Shown here one piece after another: positions 8,307 to 17,278 of a DNA stretch of 64,000 bases. Origin of the DNA: Deltaproteobacteria bacterium (GTDB taxonomy: Bacteria; Myxococcota_A; Polyangia; DRWM01; JAAZOP01); the NCBI GenBank assembly GCA_016218765.1, contig JACRCZ010000101.1:26124-90123 (forward strand), read 5' to 3'. The notes under the pieces were generated by a model. That model saw only the letters and a program-made list of their open reading frames with translations, was not told where the DNA came from and did no database searches. Position numbers and translations under genes: made by a program. Every line of letters begins with the position of its first letter. Within the stretch, counting starts at the first letter, position 1.

Positions 8307-9968
8307 TCAGAAGTCCGTCCGGCCGTTGACGTGGAACGCGGGGCCGACGATCGTCGGCCCGGGGCCCGCGACGCTCGGGTGGCAGTGGTTGCAGTCGGGC
8401 GCCGGGGGATGCGGGGTGGACGGCGGCAGGCCGTGGCAGGTTCCGCACGCCGCCTGCGTGCCGTCGACGGTGGTCCAGGTCGGCGAGGTCCCCGAGCCGC
8501 CGGAGAGCGAGGCGCCGTGGCAGTAGACGTTCGCGCAGCGGCTGCCGTCCCACGCCGGCTCCGTCCCGCCCGCCGTCGCCAGCTCGCCCCAGACCAGCTC
8601 GGCCGGGGCGGCGGAATCGAGGTGGCCCGGGGTGTCCATTGTCGACGGGACCAGGTGGCATTCCGGGCACGCCAGATCGCGCCGCCAGGGGGAACCGAGC
8701 GCGAGGTGGCTGCGATGGGCGCCGACGCCCCGGAACGACGTGTCCGAGCGGCCTTCGAGGTCGGCCGGCGGGGCAGGGTAGCCGTCCGAGCCGTGGCAGG
8801 AGTCGCAGCCATCGATCCGCACGTCGACCACGCCGTCGATGTGCCGCCCGCCGTCCACCCAGCTTCCGTCGGGGCCGATGACCTCGCCGTGGCAGAGCGA
8901 GCAGCTTCCGGCGAGGACGACCGGGTGGCCGCCGGTCGGCGGGAGGCCGTGGCAGGCGCCGCACGCGGCCTGCGTGCCGTCCACGACCGTCCATGCCGGC
9001 TCGGCGACGGTCCCGCCATCGAGCGTCGCGCCGTGGCAGTAGACGTCGGCGCAGGACTCCGTGGCGCCGTCGAACACCGGCGCCGTCTCGCCCGTGCCGG
9101 TCGCCCGGTCGCTCCACGCCAGCTCGGCGGGCAAGGCCGTGTCGGCGTGTCCGGGGTCGGAGTAGACGGAGGGCACGACGTGGCAGTCGGCGCAGGCGAC
9201 CTCCGCGTGCCAGTCGGCCGGCGCGAGATGGGACTGGTGGGCTCCGACCCCGACCTCCGACGTGTCCGAGCCGCCGGCGAGGTCGCTCGGCGGGGCGGCG
9301 TTGCGCGCCGAACCGTGGCAGGAGTCGCAGGCGCCGCCGAGCACGTCGATCTCGCCGTTCACGTGGACCTCGCCGGGCCGCTCGAAGTGGGCCGGGTGGC
9401 AGCCGCGGCACAATTCGAGGTCGGCCGCCATCGCCGGATGGGGCGGGGGCGGCGGAACCGCGTGGCAGGTTCCGCACGCCGCCTGCGTGCCGTCGACGGT
9501 GGTCCAGCGGGGAGCGGTGAGGGAGCCGCCGGCGCCCAGCGACGCGCCGTGGCAGTAGACGTCGCGACAGCGGATGCCGTTGAACGACGGGGCGAGTCCG
9601 CCGCGCGACGCGAGCGGACCGAACGTCAGGTCCGCGGGTCGCATCGAGATGTGTCCCTCGTCGAACAGATCCGCCGGGACGACGTGGCACTCGTCGCAAG
9701 CCACGGGCCGGAAGCCGTCCGTCCCGGCCGGGAACAGGTGCCGGCGGTGGGCGCCCACGCCGCGGCTGCCGGTGTCCGTGTCGCCGCCGATCGCCCGTGG
9801 CGGCGCAGCGCTGGGCGCCTCGCCGTGGCATTCGAAGCAGAGCCCGGCCGCGTCGCCCCCGCCGTCCGGTTCCCCCTCGGCGGGAAGTCCGCCGGAACGG
9901 CACGCGGCGAGCGCGGCGCCCAGGGAGAGCAGCGCCGGCAGCGCACCCGGCTGCCTGCGGGCCGGCAT
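8307..9968 (-). CDS. Multiheme c-type cytochrome lipoprotein, about 15 heme motifs (CX4CH/CXXCH family)
   Basis: Probable outer-surface or periplasmic electron-transfer protein. The 553-residue product starts with a lipoprotein signal (LAAC lipobox near residue 22), then an Asp/Gly tether. I count 12 CXXCH and 3 CX4CH motifs (CRDVYCH, CADVYCH, CANVYCH), each CX4CH followed some 25 residues later by a CGTCH or CGACH. This is the pattern of the Geobacter CxxxxCH...CXXCH family. Each module also carries GVGAHRSHL-type His motifs that could be distal heme ligands. ATG 9968 was chosen for the signal peptide; an in-frame ATG at 10052 sits three bases after the upstream gene but would place 28 residues before the hydrophobic core. 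It is downstream of a larger paralogue. Confidence 0.85.
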   Translation of the reverse strand: MPARRQPGALPALLSLGAALAACRSGGLPAEGEPDGGGDAAGLCFECHGEAPSAAPPRAIGGDTDTGSRGVGAHRRHLFPAGTDGFRPVACDECHVVPADLFDEGHISMRPADLTFGPLASRGGLAPSFNGIRCRDVYCHGASLGAGGSLTAPRWTTVDGTQAACGTCHAVPPPPPHPAMAADLELCRGCHPAHFERPGEVHVNGEIDVLGGACDSCHGSARNAAPPSDLAGGSDTSEVGVGAHQSHLAPADWHAEVACADCHVVPSVYSDPGHADTALPAELAWSDRATGTGETAPVFDGATESCADVYCHGATLDGGTVAEPAWTVVDGTQAACGACHGLPPTGGHPVVLAGSCSLCHGEVIGPDGSWVDGGRHIDGVVDVRIDGCDSCHGSDGYPAPPADLEGRSDTSFRGVGAHRSHLALGSPWRRDLACPECHLVPSTMDTPGHLDSAAPAELVWGELATAGGTEPAWDGSRCANVYCHGASLSGGSGTSPTWTTVDGTQAACGTCHGLPPSTPHPPAPDCNHCHPSVAGPGPTIVGPAFHVNGRTDF

Positions 9969-10055
9969 CGTCCGGGGCGCTCCGGGCGCGGGCCGAGGAG
10001 GGCGTACGGCGACGGAAACGGTTGCGTGGCGCCTGTTGTTGCTGTCGGTCATGGC

Positions 10056-13000
10056 TCAATGGATGACGTGGCAGGCGCAGTAGTCCGCCTCCGGAACGAC
10101 GGCACCCCAGCGGACCGAGGTCTGGTCGACGTGGCAGGGGACGCTGGTGCAGGTCTTGGTCGACGGGTTCCAGCCGGAGTACGTCGAAAGCACCGTCTCG
10201 TCGAAGGCGGGGTAGCGGGTCCACCCCGGCGGCACGAAGCTGAGCGAGGCGGTGGTGCGGAATGGCAGGGGAGAGAAGGCGATGTCGGCGGTACCGTTGA
10301 CGTGGGTGCCGGTGTTGGTGACGACGCCCGGACTGCCCGCGGGCGGGTTGGTCGTTGCGGTGTGGCAGGAGGCGCCGGCGCAGGTCGCGCCGCCCGGCGT
10401 CGGATCGACGAAGGTCGTGTCCGCCTCGCGGGTCGTCGTCGTGTAGTGGCAGATGTTGCAGTTGATCACGGTCGAGGTGTCGGCGGCGGCGGTGGAGCCG
10501 TCGTGTGTCCAGTGGATGCCGAGGACGTGCCCACCGGGCCCCCAGCCGGTGCCGAAACCGGTGACGTCGTAGTGCGAGTTCGCGCCGGGAGTTCCGCCGC
10601 CCCCCGAGGGGTAGGTGGGGGGATCCCCGTGGCACTCCGCACAGCGCGACCCCGACAGCGCGCCGCCCCAGCGGGCGCCCGCGGAGTAGGTCCGCACGGC
10701 GGCCGAGGCTTGTCCCGACGAGTGGCAGTACATGTCGGTGCACGTGCCCTCGCTGTACGGGATGCCGTCGGTGTCGTAGAGCACCGTGGAGCCCGGCGTG
10801 TACCGGGCGGTGGCCGGGTTGAGCGCGAGCAGGGAGCCGGCGGGAGCCGCGGGGTCGTACAGCACGACGTCGACGCCGCCGTCCATGTGCTGCGCCGGAT
10901 CGCGGCCGTGGCAGGTGCCGCAGCCGAAGCCGTACTCGGCGGGCGCGCCCGCGGACGCGGCGGTCTGCAGACCGCCGTAGGAGGCGTTCGCGACGCCGGA
11001 GTTGAAGTGGCGCAGGTGGCTGCCGGCGGTCGGGGGCGCACCGTGGCACGCGTCGCAGGCGCCGCCCGCGGCGTCGATCACGCCGTCGATGTGGCGGGTC
11101 GGGTCGCGGAACGTCATCCCCGGCCCGATCACGTCGCCGTGACACATCTCGCAGCGCGCGTACGCCGGGTGGCTGCCGCCCGGCGGCAGGCCGTGACATG
11201 TGCCGCAGGCGGCCTGCGAGCCGTCGACCGTCGTCCAGCGCGGCGCGGTGAGCGTGCCGCCGCCGAGGGTCGCCCCGTGACAGTAGCCGCCGCTGCACCT
11301 CGTGCCGTCGAAACCCGGGATGGCGCCGCCGGCGGACGCCAGCGCGCTCCAGGCCAGCTCCGCCGGCAAAGGGCTATCGAGATGGCCGGCGGAGTCCATG
11401 GCGGCGGGAACGCGGTGGCAGTCGCTGCAGTCCACCGCGCGATGCCAGCTCGGACTTGAGAGCAGATGGCTCCGGTGCGCGCCGACCCCGCGGGAGGAGG
11501 TCGCGCTGCCGCCGGACAGGTCGACGGGCGGCGCGGCCACGCCGCCGCCGCCGTGGCAGGAGTCGCACCCGCCGGTTGCGACGTCGATGACGCCGTCGAT
11601 GTGGCGCGAGCGGTTGCGGAAGGCGAAGCCGGGGCCGATCACGTCCCCGTGGCACAGCTCGCACCGGTCGAGGGTCGTGTGGCTTCCGCCCGGCGGCAGG
11701 CCATGGCACGCGCCGCAGGCGGCCTGCGTACCGTCGACCCGGGTCCAAGCCGGTGCCGTCGCCGTCCCGCCGCCGTCGTCGAGTCTCGCACCGTGACACC
11801 ACGAGTCGGAGCACGTCGAGCCGTCGAAGGCGGGAGAGGCGCCGCCGGCCGAGGCGACGGCGCTCCAGGTGAGCTCCGCCGGAAGCGGCGTGTCGAGATG
11901 GCCGGCCGTGTCCGTAACCGGCGGAACGCGGTGGCAGTCGCTGCAGACGACGTCGCGGCGCCAGGTCGAGCCCGTGGCGAGGTGGCTGCGGTGGGCGCCG
12001 ACGCCCCGGAAGGTCGTCGCGCCGTTCCCGGACACGTCGACGGGCGGAGCCGAGACGCCGCCGCCGCCGTGGCACGAGTCGCAGCCGCCGGTCGCGACGT
12101 CCACGACGCCGTCGACATGGCGGGAGCGGTCGCGGAAGACGCGACCGGGCCCGATCACGTCGCCGTGGCACAGCTCGCACCGGTCGAGGGTCGTGTGGCT
12201 GCCGCCCGGCGGCAGGCCGTGGCACGCGCCGCAGGCCCCCTGCGTGCCGTCGACGCGGGTCCAAGCCGGCGCCGTCGCCGTCCCGCCGCCGTCGTCGAGT
12301 CTCGCACCGTGACACCACGAGTCGGAGCACGTCGAGCCGTCGAAGGCGGGAGAGGCGCCGCCGGCCGAGGCGACGACACTCCAGGTAAGCTCCGCCGGAC
12401 GGGGGGTATCGACGTGGCCGGCGGCGTCGAGCGTTGCCGGAACGCGGTGGCAGTCGCCGCAGGCGACGTCGCGGCGCCAGGTCGAGCCTGCGGCGAGGTG
12501 GCTGCGGTGGGCGCCGACGCCCCGGAAGGTCGTCGCCGCGTTCCCGGCCAGGTCGACCGGCGGAGCAGGCTCGCCGCCGCCGCCGTGGCACGAGTCGCAC
12601 GCGGTGGTGACATCGAGGCGCCCGTCGATGTGGCGGGCCGGCTCGCGGAAGGCGAACCGCGGTCCGATCACCTCGCCGTGGCACATGTCGCAGTTCGTCG
12701 AGACCGGGTGGTCGCCTTCCGGCGGCAGGCCGTGGCAGGTGCCGCAAGCGGCCTGCGAGCCGTCGACCGTCGTCCACCGGGGGGCCGTCAGCGTGCCGCC
12801 GTCGAGGGTCGCCCCGTGGCAGTAGCTGCCGGAGCACGCGACGCCGTCGAAGGCCGGTGTGGCGCCGTCGGTGGCAGCCAGCGAGCTCCAGGTCACCTCC
12901 GCCGGTGTAGGCGTATCGAGGTGGCCGGCGGCGTCGACGGCGGCCGGCACGAGGTGGCAGTCGGTGCAGGTCCCCGCGCGATGCCAGGTCGAGCCTGCGG

Positions 13001-13895
13001 CGAGGTGGCTGCGGTGCGCCCCGACGCCGCGGAACGTCGTGGCCGTGTTCCCGGCCAGGTCCAGCGGCGGTGCGGGCTCGCCGCCGCCGCCGTGGCACGC
13101 ATCGCAGCCGCCACCGACGACGTCGACGATGCCGTCGATGTGGCGCGACGGTTCGCGGAACGTGAACCCGGGCCCCGCCACCTCGCCGTGACACAGCTCG
13201 CACGATGCGGCGGCCGGATGGTCGCCGCCCGGCGGCAGGCCGTGGCACGCGCCGCAGGCGGCCGGGGTCCCGTCCACGTGCGTCCAGACCGGTTCCGTGA
13301 TCGTGCCGCCGCCGGCGGACAGCCGCGCGCCGTGGCACCACGCGTCCGCGCAACGCGCGCCGTCGAACTCCGGCTCCGCCCCGCCCGCGCGGGCCGTCCC
13401 GCCCCAGGCCAACTCGGCCGGCAAGGCGCTGTCGATGTGGCCGGCCTGGAACATGCCGTCCGGCACGACGTGGCATTCGTCGCAGGTGACGACGCGATGC
13501 CAGTCGGATTCGGCGAGGTGGCGGCGGTGCGCTCCGACGGCCCGCGAGCTCGTCGCCGTCTCGCCGTCGAGGGACCGCGGCGGCGCCGCGCTCGAATCGT
13601 CGCCGTGGCAGGCGCTGCACAGGAGGTCCGGCGCCGCGCCGTCGCCGAAGTCGAGTGCGCCGTCCCAGGTGGGGCCGTCACCCCGATCGGACGCCTCGCG
13701 CGCGTCCCGCGCGTCTCGCCCATCGGCCGGGACGGCCGAATCTCCGGTCGTCTCACTGTCGGGATCATCATCGTTGATTTCCGCATCAGAACGATGGCCA
13801 CCGCCTTCGCAGCCAAGGAACAACAACAGGCCGCAGATGGCCGTCGTCGTGGCAAGACACAACATCGCCGGACGCAGCGTTGCGGCTATCAACAT
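10056..13895 (-). CDS. Giant multiheme c-type cytochrome lipoprotein, about 32 heme motifs
   Basis: Predicted electron conduit at the cell surface. The 1279-residue product has a lipoprotein signal (LLLFLGC), an acidic tether to about residue 85, then modular repeats. I count 24 CXXCH and 8 CX4CH motifs plus a terminal CACH (CXCH) just before the end. The core repeats a 172-residue, five-heme unit: CSDCH, CSDSWCH, CGACH, CELCH, CDSCH, with GVGAHRSHL between units. Two units are nearly identical in DNA. The last 300 residues break the pattern and hold more CX4CH motifs (CTDMYCH, CAGASCH, CTSVPCH). ATG 13895 has no ribosome-binding site and coincides with a predicted transcription start; an internal ATG at 13865 is an alternative. 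It shares its family with the smaller downstream cytochrome. Confidence 0.87.
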   Translation of the reverse strand: MLIAATLRPAMLCLATTTAICGLLLFLGCEGGGHRSDAEINDDDPDSETTGDSAVPADGRDARDAREASDRGDGPTWDGALDFGDGAAPDLLCSACHGDDSSAAPPRSLDGETATSSRAVGAHRRHLAESDWHRVVTCDECHVVPDGMFQAGHIDSALPAELAWGGTARAGGAEPEFDGARCADAWCHGARLSAGGGTITEPVWTHVDGTPAACGACHGLPPGGDHPAAASCELCHGEVAGPGFTFREPSRHIDGIVDVVGGGCDACHGGGGEPAPPLDLAGNTATTFRGVGAHRSHLAAGSTWHRAGTCTDCHLVPAAVDAAGHLDTPTPAEVTWSSLAATDGATPAFDGVACSGSYCHGATLDGGTLTAPRWTTVDGSQAACGTCHGLPPEGDHPVSTNCDMCHGEVIGPRFAFREPARHIDGRLDVTTACDSCHGGGGEPAPPVDLAGNAATTFRGVGAHRSHLAAGSTWRRDVACGDCHRVPATLDAAGHVDTPRPAELTWSVVASAGGASPAFDGSTCSDSWCHGARLDDGGGTATAPAWTRVDGTQGACGACHGLPPGGSHTTLDRCELCHGDVIGPGRVFRDRSRHVDGVVDVATGGCDSCHGGGGVSAPPVDVSGNGATTFRGVGAHRSHLATGSTWRRDVVCSDCHRVPPVTDTAGHLDTPLPAELTWSAVASAGGASPAFDGSTCSDSWCHGARLDDGGGTATAPAWTRVDGTQAACGACHGLPPGGSHTTLDRCELCHGDVIGPGFAFRNRSRHIDGVIDVATGGCDSCHGGGGVAAPPVDLSGGSATSSRGVGAHRSHLLSSPSWHRAVDCSDCHRVPAAMDSAGHLDSPLPAELAWSALASAGGAIPGFDGTRCSGGYCHGATLGGGTLTAPRWTTVDGSQAACGTCHGLPPGGSHPAYARCEMCHGDVIGPGMTFRDPTRHIDGVIDAAGGACDACHGAPPTAGSHLRHFNSGVANASYGGLQTAASAGAPAEYGFGCGTCHGRDPAQHMDGGVDVVLYDPAAPAGSLLALNPATARYTPGSTVLYDTDGIPYSEGTCTDMYCHSSGQASAAVRTYSAGARWGGALSGSRCAECHGDPPTYPSGGGGTPGANSHYDVTGFGTGWGPGGHVLGIHWTHDGSTAAADTSTVINCNICHYTTTTREADTTFVDPTPGGATCAGASCHTATTNPPAGSPGVVTNTGTHVNGTADIAFSPLPFRTTASLSFVPPGWTRYPAFDETVLSTYSGWNPSTKTCTSVPCHVDQTSVRWGAVVPEADYCACHVIH
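11641..12371 (-). repeat. 516-bp tandem duplication inside the giant cytochrome gene
   Basis: The segment beginning at 11641 recurs at 12157, exactly 516 bases (172 codons) away. Over the following 200 bases the two copies are nearly identical, with a run of more than 100 identical bases around the CSDSWCH motif. The copies encode adjacent five-heme units, which points to recent duplication or gene conversion. Confidence 0.8.
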
Positions 13896-13901
13896 GCCGT
13901 G

Positions 13902-13930
13902 GTCGTAGCAGGAGCTTCAGGCGTCGTCAA
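13902..13930 (-). promoter_or_regulatory. Sigma-70-like promoter of the giant cytochrome gene
   Basis: On the minus strand, TTGACG (13930-13925) and TACGAC (13907-13902) are 17 bases apart. Transcription would begin at about 13895, the A of the start codon itself, which would make a leaderless message. Confidence 0.4.
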
Positions 13931-13989
13931 GACCGGTGTGTGGAATCACGCGACTGCCGCGGCTGCGGCCGCCGTGCAGTGAACGCCGG

Positions 13990-14652
13990 TCAGGATCCGC
14001 GGGGAAGGCCGGCGGCACGGCAGGCGCCGTTGCGGTAGCCTTCGGGGAAGAGCGCCCACAGCGCGCCGACATCGATGCCGGCGGAACGGCAGGCGGCGTG
14101 CACATCGGGTGCCCGGCCGGTCGCCGCGAAGCGCTGCCGCAGGAAGCGGAGAATGCGTCGGTGGTCGTCGTTGAGACCTCCCGGGAGGTTCCAGTCGGCG
14201 ACCACCATCGCGGCGAAGCGCTCGTCCCAGGAGTCGAACTCCGCGAGAAAGCCCGAGTCGTCGGTGCAGAACTGCGTACGGAGGGTGCCGTAGTTCTCGG
14301 TGAGGAGCAGCGGATTCGCGGTGCTGAGGAAGGCGTAGCTCAGCCCGGCGAGCCGGCAGGCTCCGCGGACGAAGCCGGTGGGGAACAGGGTCCGCAAGGT
14401 TGTCAACCGGATGCGGTTCTCGATGCAGGCGGGAACGACGAAGGGCACCGTCCGCTCCTGGACGAACTTCCGCCGCAGGTGCCGGATCAGTCGCCAGTGG
14501 GCCGGCCGGAGGCCGGCAGGAATGCCGGCGCGTGCGGCCATGCCGTCGGCGAACGCGTCATCCCACTGTTCCGGAGGATCGAGGAAGCCGAACTCGTCGA
14601 GGGAGTAGATCCGGCCGTCGAGGGTGACGGAGCGATCGGGGTCGGCGGTCAT
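13990..14652 (-). CDS. Tandem DsrC-like protein with two CysB-only domains
   Basis: DsrC-family proteins carry sulfur or electrons on a conserved cysteine pair. Here two DsrC-like domains are fused in 220 residues. Domain 1 (about 10-108) contains AHWRLIRHLRRKF and FPTGFVRGACRLAGL; domain 2 (about 130-218) contains DHRRILRFLRQRF and FPEGYRNGACRAAGL. Each keeps the cysteine in GAC that corresponds to CysB (C99 and C211), but neither has the C-terminal arm with the penultimate CysA. By the DsrC/TusE/RspA scheme this resembles the CysB-only group, so a regulatory or partner role is possible. GGAGGAACC precedes ATG 14652. It is the last gene of the DsrMK-like operon, 21 bases after the Rrf2 gene. 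Confidence 0.75.
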   Translation of the reverse strand: MTADPDRSVTLDGRIYSLDEFGFLDPPEQWDDAFADGMAARAGIPAGLRPAHWRLIRHLRRKFVQERTVPFVVPACIENRIRLTTLRTLFPTGFVRGACRLAGLSYAFLSTANPLLLTENYGTLRTQFCTDDSGFLAEFDSWDERFAAMVVADWNLPGGLNDDHRRILRFLRQRFAATGRAPDVHAACRSAGIDVGALWALFPEGYRNGACRAAGLPRGS

Positions 14653-14673
14653 GGTTCCTCCGGGGGGCGGCGG

Positions 14674-15159
14674 CTAGACCGCGGCGGACGGCCACGGTCC
14701 GGCGGGCCGAGGGGTGGCGGGACGCGCGAGGTCTTCGCGCATCGCGCGCACCCAGTTGCGGTCGGTGAGGTCGGCCAGGGTGCAGCCGTCGAGCACGTCG
14801 TTGATCTGGCGTCGCAGGAGCAGCGAGATCATGCGGCACTCGCAGAACTCGGCGGCCATGCACCCGTCGGGCCGGTCGAGGCAGTCGGTGAGGATGATCG
14901 GGCCGATCACGGCGGCCATCACCTGGCCCACGGTGATCTGGTCGGGGGGCCGGGCGAGGACGAAGCCGCCGTTGCGTCCGCTGACGCTGCGCAGGATGAG
15001 GTGGGAGCGCAAGGGCCCGGCGAGTTGTTCGAGGAACTTGCGCGAGAGGTTGGTGATGCGGGCGACCTCGGAGAGCCGTACGGGCCGGTCCTCGTCCTTG
15101 CGCCGCGAGACCTCGACGGCGAGCCGCAGCGCGTGTCTGACTCTGGAGGACAGCTTCAT
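14674..15159 (-). CDS. Rrf2/IscR-family transcriptional regulator with conserved cysteines
   Basis: Probable iron-sulfur-dependent or redox-dependent DNA-binding regulator of this operon. The 161-residue product has an N-terminal winged helix (LSEVARITNLSRKFLEQLAGPL then GRNGGFVLARP, residues 30-72) and four cysteines (C93, C100, C106, C108) in the region where IscR, NsrR and RsrR bind a cluster. The C-terminal tail is Pro/Ala-rich. ATG 15159 has AGGTGG close upstream. It lies between the DsrK-like and tandem DsrC-like genes, 17 bases after the former, so it is very likely cotranscribed and may sense the redox or sulfur state handled by its neighbours. Confidence 0.88.
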   Translation of the reverse strand: MKLSSRVRHALRLAVEVSRRKDEDRPVRLSEVARITNLSRKFLEQLAGPLRSHLILRSVSGRNGGFVLARPPDQITVGQVMAAVIGPIILTDCLDRPDGCMAAEFCECRMISLLLRRQINDVLDGCTLADLTDRNWVRAMREDLARPATPRPAGPWPSAAV

Positions 15160-15176
15160 CACCACCTGACCCCCCC

Positions 15177-16514
15177 TTACGACGCCTGGTCCCGGCGCAC
15201 GGCCGGCTTGCCGTTGATCAGGATGGAGCGGGACAGCATGTCGTGGACGCCGCCGACGGCGACGTCCTCCTTGTGGTACTCCATGAGCTGGGTGAGCTGA
15301 CGCTTGCAGTTGGAGCAGGCCGCGGCCACGTAGCGTGCGCCGGTGGCGCGAACCTGCTCCAGCTTCTTGACGCCGGAGACGGTCATGCGGAAGGGGCGGA
15401 GGTCGTCCATGGCCGATAGCCCGGCGCCGCCGCCGCAGCACCAGTTGTGCGCCCCGCACGGGGTCATCTCGCGGAAGTCCTGGCAGGTCGCCCGGAGGAT
15501 GACGCGCGGCGACTCGATGATGTCGCAGGACTTCGCGAAGTTGCACGGGTCGTGGTAGGTGACCGGCTGCGGGTTGCGGCTGCGGTCGAAATGGAGCTTG
15601 CCCTCGCGGATCCGGTCCGCCGTCCACTCCATGCAGTTGATTACCTGGAACGGCAGGCTGCCCCACCACTTCCCGGCCTCCATCATCATCTTCATGATGC
15701 GATACGCGTGGCCGCACTCGCCCATGAACATGTACCTGGCCCCGAGCCGCTTCGCCTCCTCGACGTAGGCCTTGTTGTCCTCCTTCATGTGCGCGTCGTT
15801 GCCCGTGAACAGCCCGTAGTTGGCACCGTCGAAGTACTTCGAGCTCATGGTCCAGCGGTCGCCCATGCCCAGCACGTGGAAGACCTTGGCGATGCCCATC
15901 GTGGCCTCGATGTTCACCAGCACGTCGCCCGACGGCGGGACGTAGAAGTACTCCGCCCCCTGCACGTCGACCGGGATCCGGATGTCGACGCCGTGTTCCT
16001 CCTTCATCTCCTCCTCGAGGAACGCGACGGCCTGCTTGAGAGCCTCAGGCGAGGCACCGTCCGTGTTGCCGGTCTTGAGCGACACGTCGACAACCTTCTT
16101 CATCCGCTCGGGCGTCTGTCCCAGCCCGTCGAGGATGGCGCGGCCCTTGCGGGTGATGACCGAGTTGTCGATGCCGAACGGGCAGAACTGCGCGCAGCGA
16201 CGGCAGCCCGTGCAGCTGTAGAAGTGGTCGCCCCACTCCTGGAACTCCTGTTCCACGAAATCGGCCGCGCCGGCCAGCCGGCCCAGCATCTTCCCCGAGA
16301 GTGTGTTGTGGCGCCGGTAGATGGCGCGGAGGATGTCCGAGCGCCTGGCCGGGTTGTACTTCGCCTCGGGCTTCCCGTAGTACACGGGGCAGACCGAGGC
16401 GCAGGTGCCGCACTTGGCGCAGTTCTCCATGTAGAGCCGGAGCACCTTGGGGCCCTTCGCCATCGCGTTGATCGCCTTGAGGACCGGTTCCCTGTGGCTG
16501 GTTCCGTTGGCCAT
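15177..16514 (-). CDS. DsrK/HdrD-like iron-sulfur oxidoreductase
   Basis: Cytoplasm-facing subunit expected to exchange electrons between a membrane quinone-linked subunit and DsrC-type thiols or disulfides. The 445-residue product has two [4Fe-4S] motifs (C32, C35, C38, C42 and C101, C104, C107, C111) followed by a C-terminal CCG region with HDPCNFAKSCD, a CCGGGAGL and ACSNC, the ligand pattern of the noncubane cluster in HdrB/HdrD/DsrK. ATG 16514 begins two bases after the stop of the membrane subunit gene. Together with that gene it forms a minimal DsrMK-like pair; no DsrAB sulfite reductase or DsrJOP is in view, so its partner substrate is uncertain. Confidence 0.85.
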   Translation of the reverse strand: MANGTSHREPVLKAINAMAKGPKVLRLYMENCAKCGTCASVCPVYYGKPEAKYNPARRSDILRAIYRRHNTLSGKMLGRLAGAADFVEQEFQEWGDHFYSCTGCRRCAQFCPFGIDNSVITRKGRAILDGLGQTPERMKKVVDVSLKTGNTDGASPEALKQAVAFLEEEMKEEHGVDIRIPVDVQGAEYFYVPPSGDVLVNIEATMGIAKVFHVLGMGDRWTMSSKYFDGANYGLFTGNDAHMKEDNKAYVEEAKRLGARYMFMGECGHAYRIMKMMMEAGKWWGSLPFQVINCMEWTADRIREGKLHFDRSRNPQPVTYHDPCNFAKSCDIIESPRVILRATCQDFREMTPCGAHNWCCGGGAGLSAMDDLRPFRMTVSGVKKLEQVRATGARYVAAACSNCKRQLTQLMEYHKEDVAVGGVHDMLSRSILINGKPAVRRDQAS

Positions 16515-16516
16515 GA

Positions 16517-17221
16517 CTACCTTCCTTTCACGAGCGAATGGGTGAAGAAGATCCCGCCGGAGTGCATGATCTTCGAGAACGGGATGTAGACGATGAGCGC
16601 CTGGGCCAGGAGGACGTGCACCAGGAAGGAGGGGTCCATGGGCACGACGGGCGAGAAGGAGAGCAGCGACGCGGCCCAGATGTGGGTCTCTGCGAGGTCG
16701 AAGTGCCCGCCCCCGAAGCGCATGAGGTTGCCGCTGACGATGACGGCGATGAGCAGGCCCAGGGCCAGGAAATCCGGGCCTCCAGAGATCTCCCGGACCC
16801 GCGGCGAGACCAGGCGGCGGAAGAACAGCAGCACGGCCGTGGCGGCCAGCACGATCCCCGCACCGCCCCCGGCCATCGCCGACATCGTGCCGATCCCGCC
16901 CGCCGACATGCCCAGCGACAGCAGCGTCCGGTCGATCAGCCCGGTGAAGACGCGGAAGTGGCCCAGGAACGCGAGCGCCAGGGCGACGTGGAAGAACCAG
17001 GCGAGCGCCCAGAGCAGCCTGTCCCCGCGGAACAGGCTCGGGAAGAACAGCGCCTCGGACAGGAGACCGTTCCCGGTCGAGCCCTGTCCCTGGAACAGCG
17101 TCATCTTCGCCGGCTGCGGCGTGCGGTACCAGGACGCGATGCGGTACACGAACATGGCCAGGAACGCAGGGAGCGCCACGTACGGCAGCACACCCCCGAC
17201 GACGAATGCGAACCCATCCAT
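16517..17221 (-). CDS. DsrM/NarI-like membrane cytochrome b subunit
   Basis: Integral membrane subunit likely to oxidise or reduce menaquinone and pass electrons through heme b to the DsrK-like protein. The 234-residue product has about five to six helices with histidines suited to heme ligation: WFFHVALALAFLGHF (about residues 75-90), LVHVLLAQALIV and FSKIMHSGG near the C-terminus. This matches the NarI-like domain of DsrM and HmeC. ATG 17221 was chosen because GAGGTG precedes it and the first helix follows at once. It stops two bases before the DsrK-like gene and starts 57 bases after the small DsrC homologue. Confidence 0.82.
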   Translation of the reverse strand: MDGFAFVVGGVLPYVALPAFLAMFVYRIASWYRTPQPAKMTLFQGQGSTGNGLLSEALFFPSLFRGDRLLWALAWFFHVALALAFLGHFRVFTGLIDRTLLSLGMSAGGIGTMSAMAGGGAGIVLAATAVLLFFRRLVSPRVREISGGPDFLALGLLIAVIVSGNLMRFGGGHFDLAETHIWAASLLSFSPVVPMDPSFLVHVLLAQALIVYIPFSKIMHSGGIFFTHSLVKGR

Positions 17222-17278
17222 CCTCACACCTCTCTTCCCCGCCGGCACTGCCGCCCGGCGCACCGGGCGGCGACCGGG

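Noticed and set aside
8277..13982. Very long open frames antisense to the two cytochrome genes (over 800 codons)
   Set aside because: They are GC-rich shadows: Arg/Ala/Gly/Val-rich, no domain, no signal, while the opposite strand has ordered heme motifs and lipoprotein signals.
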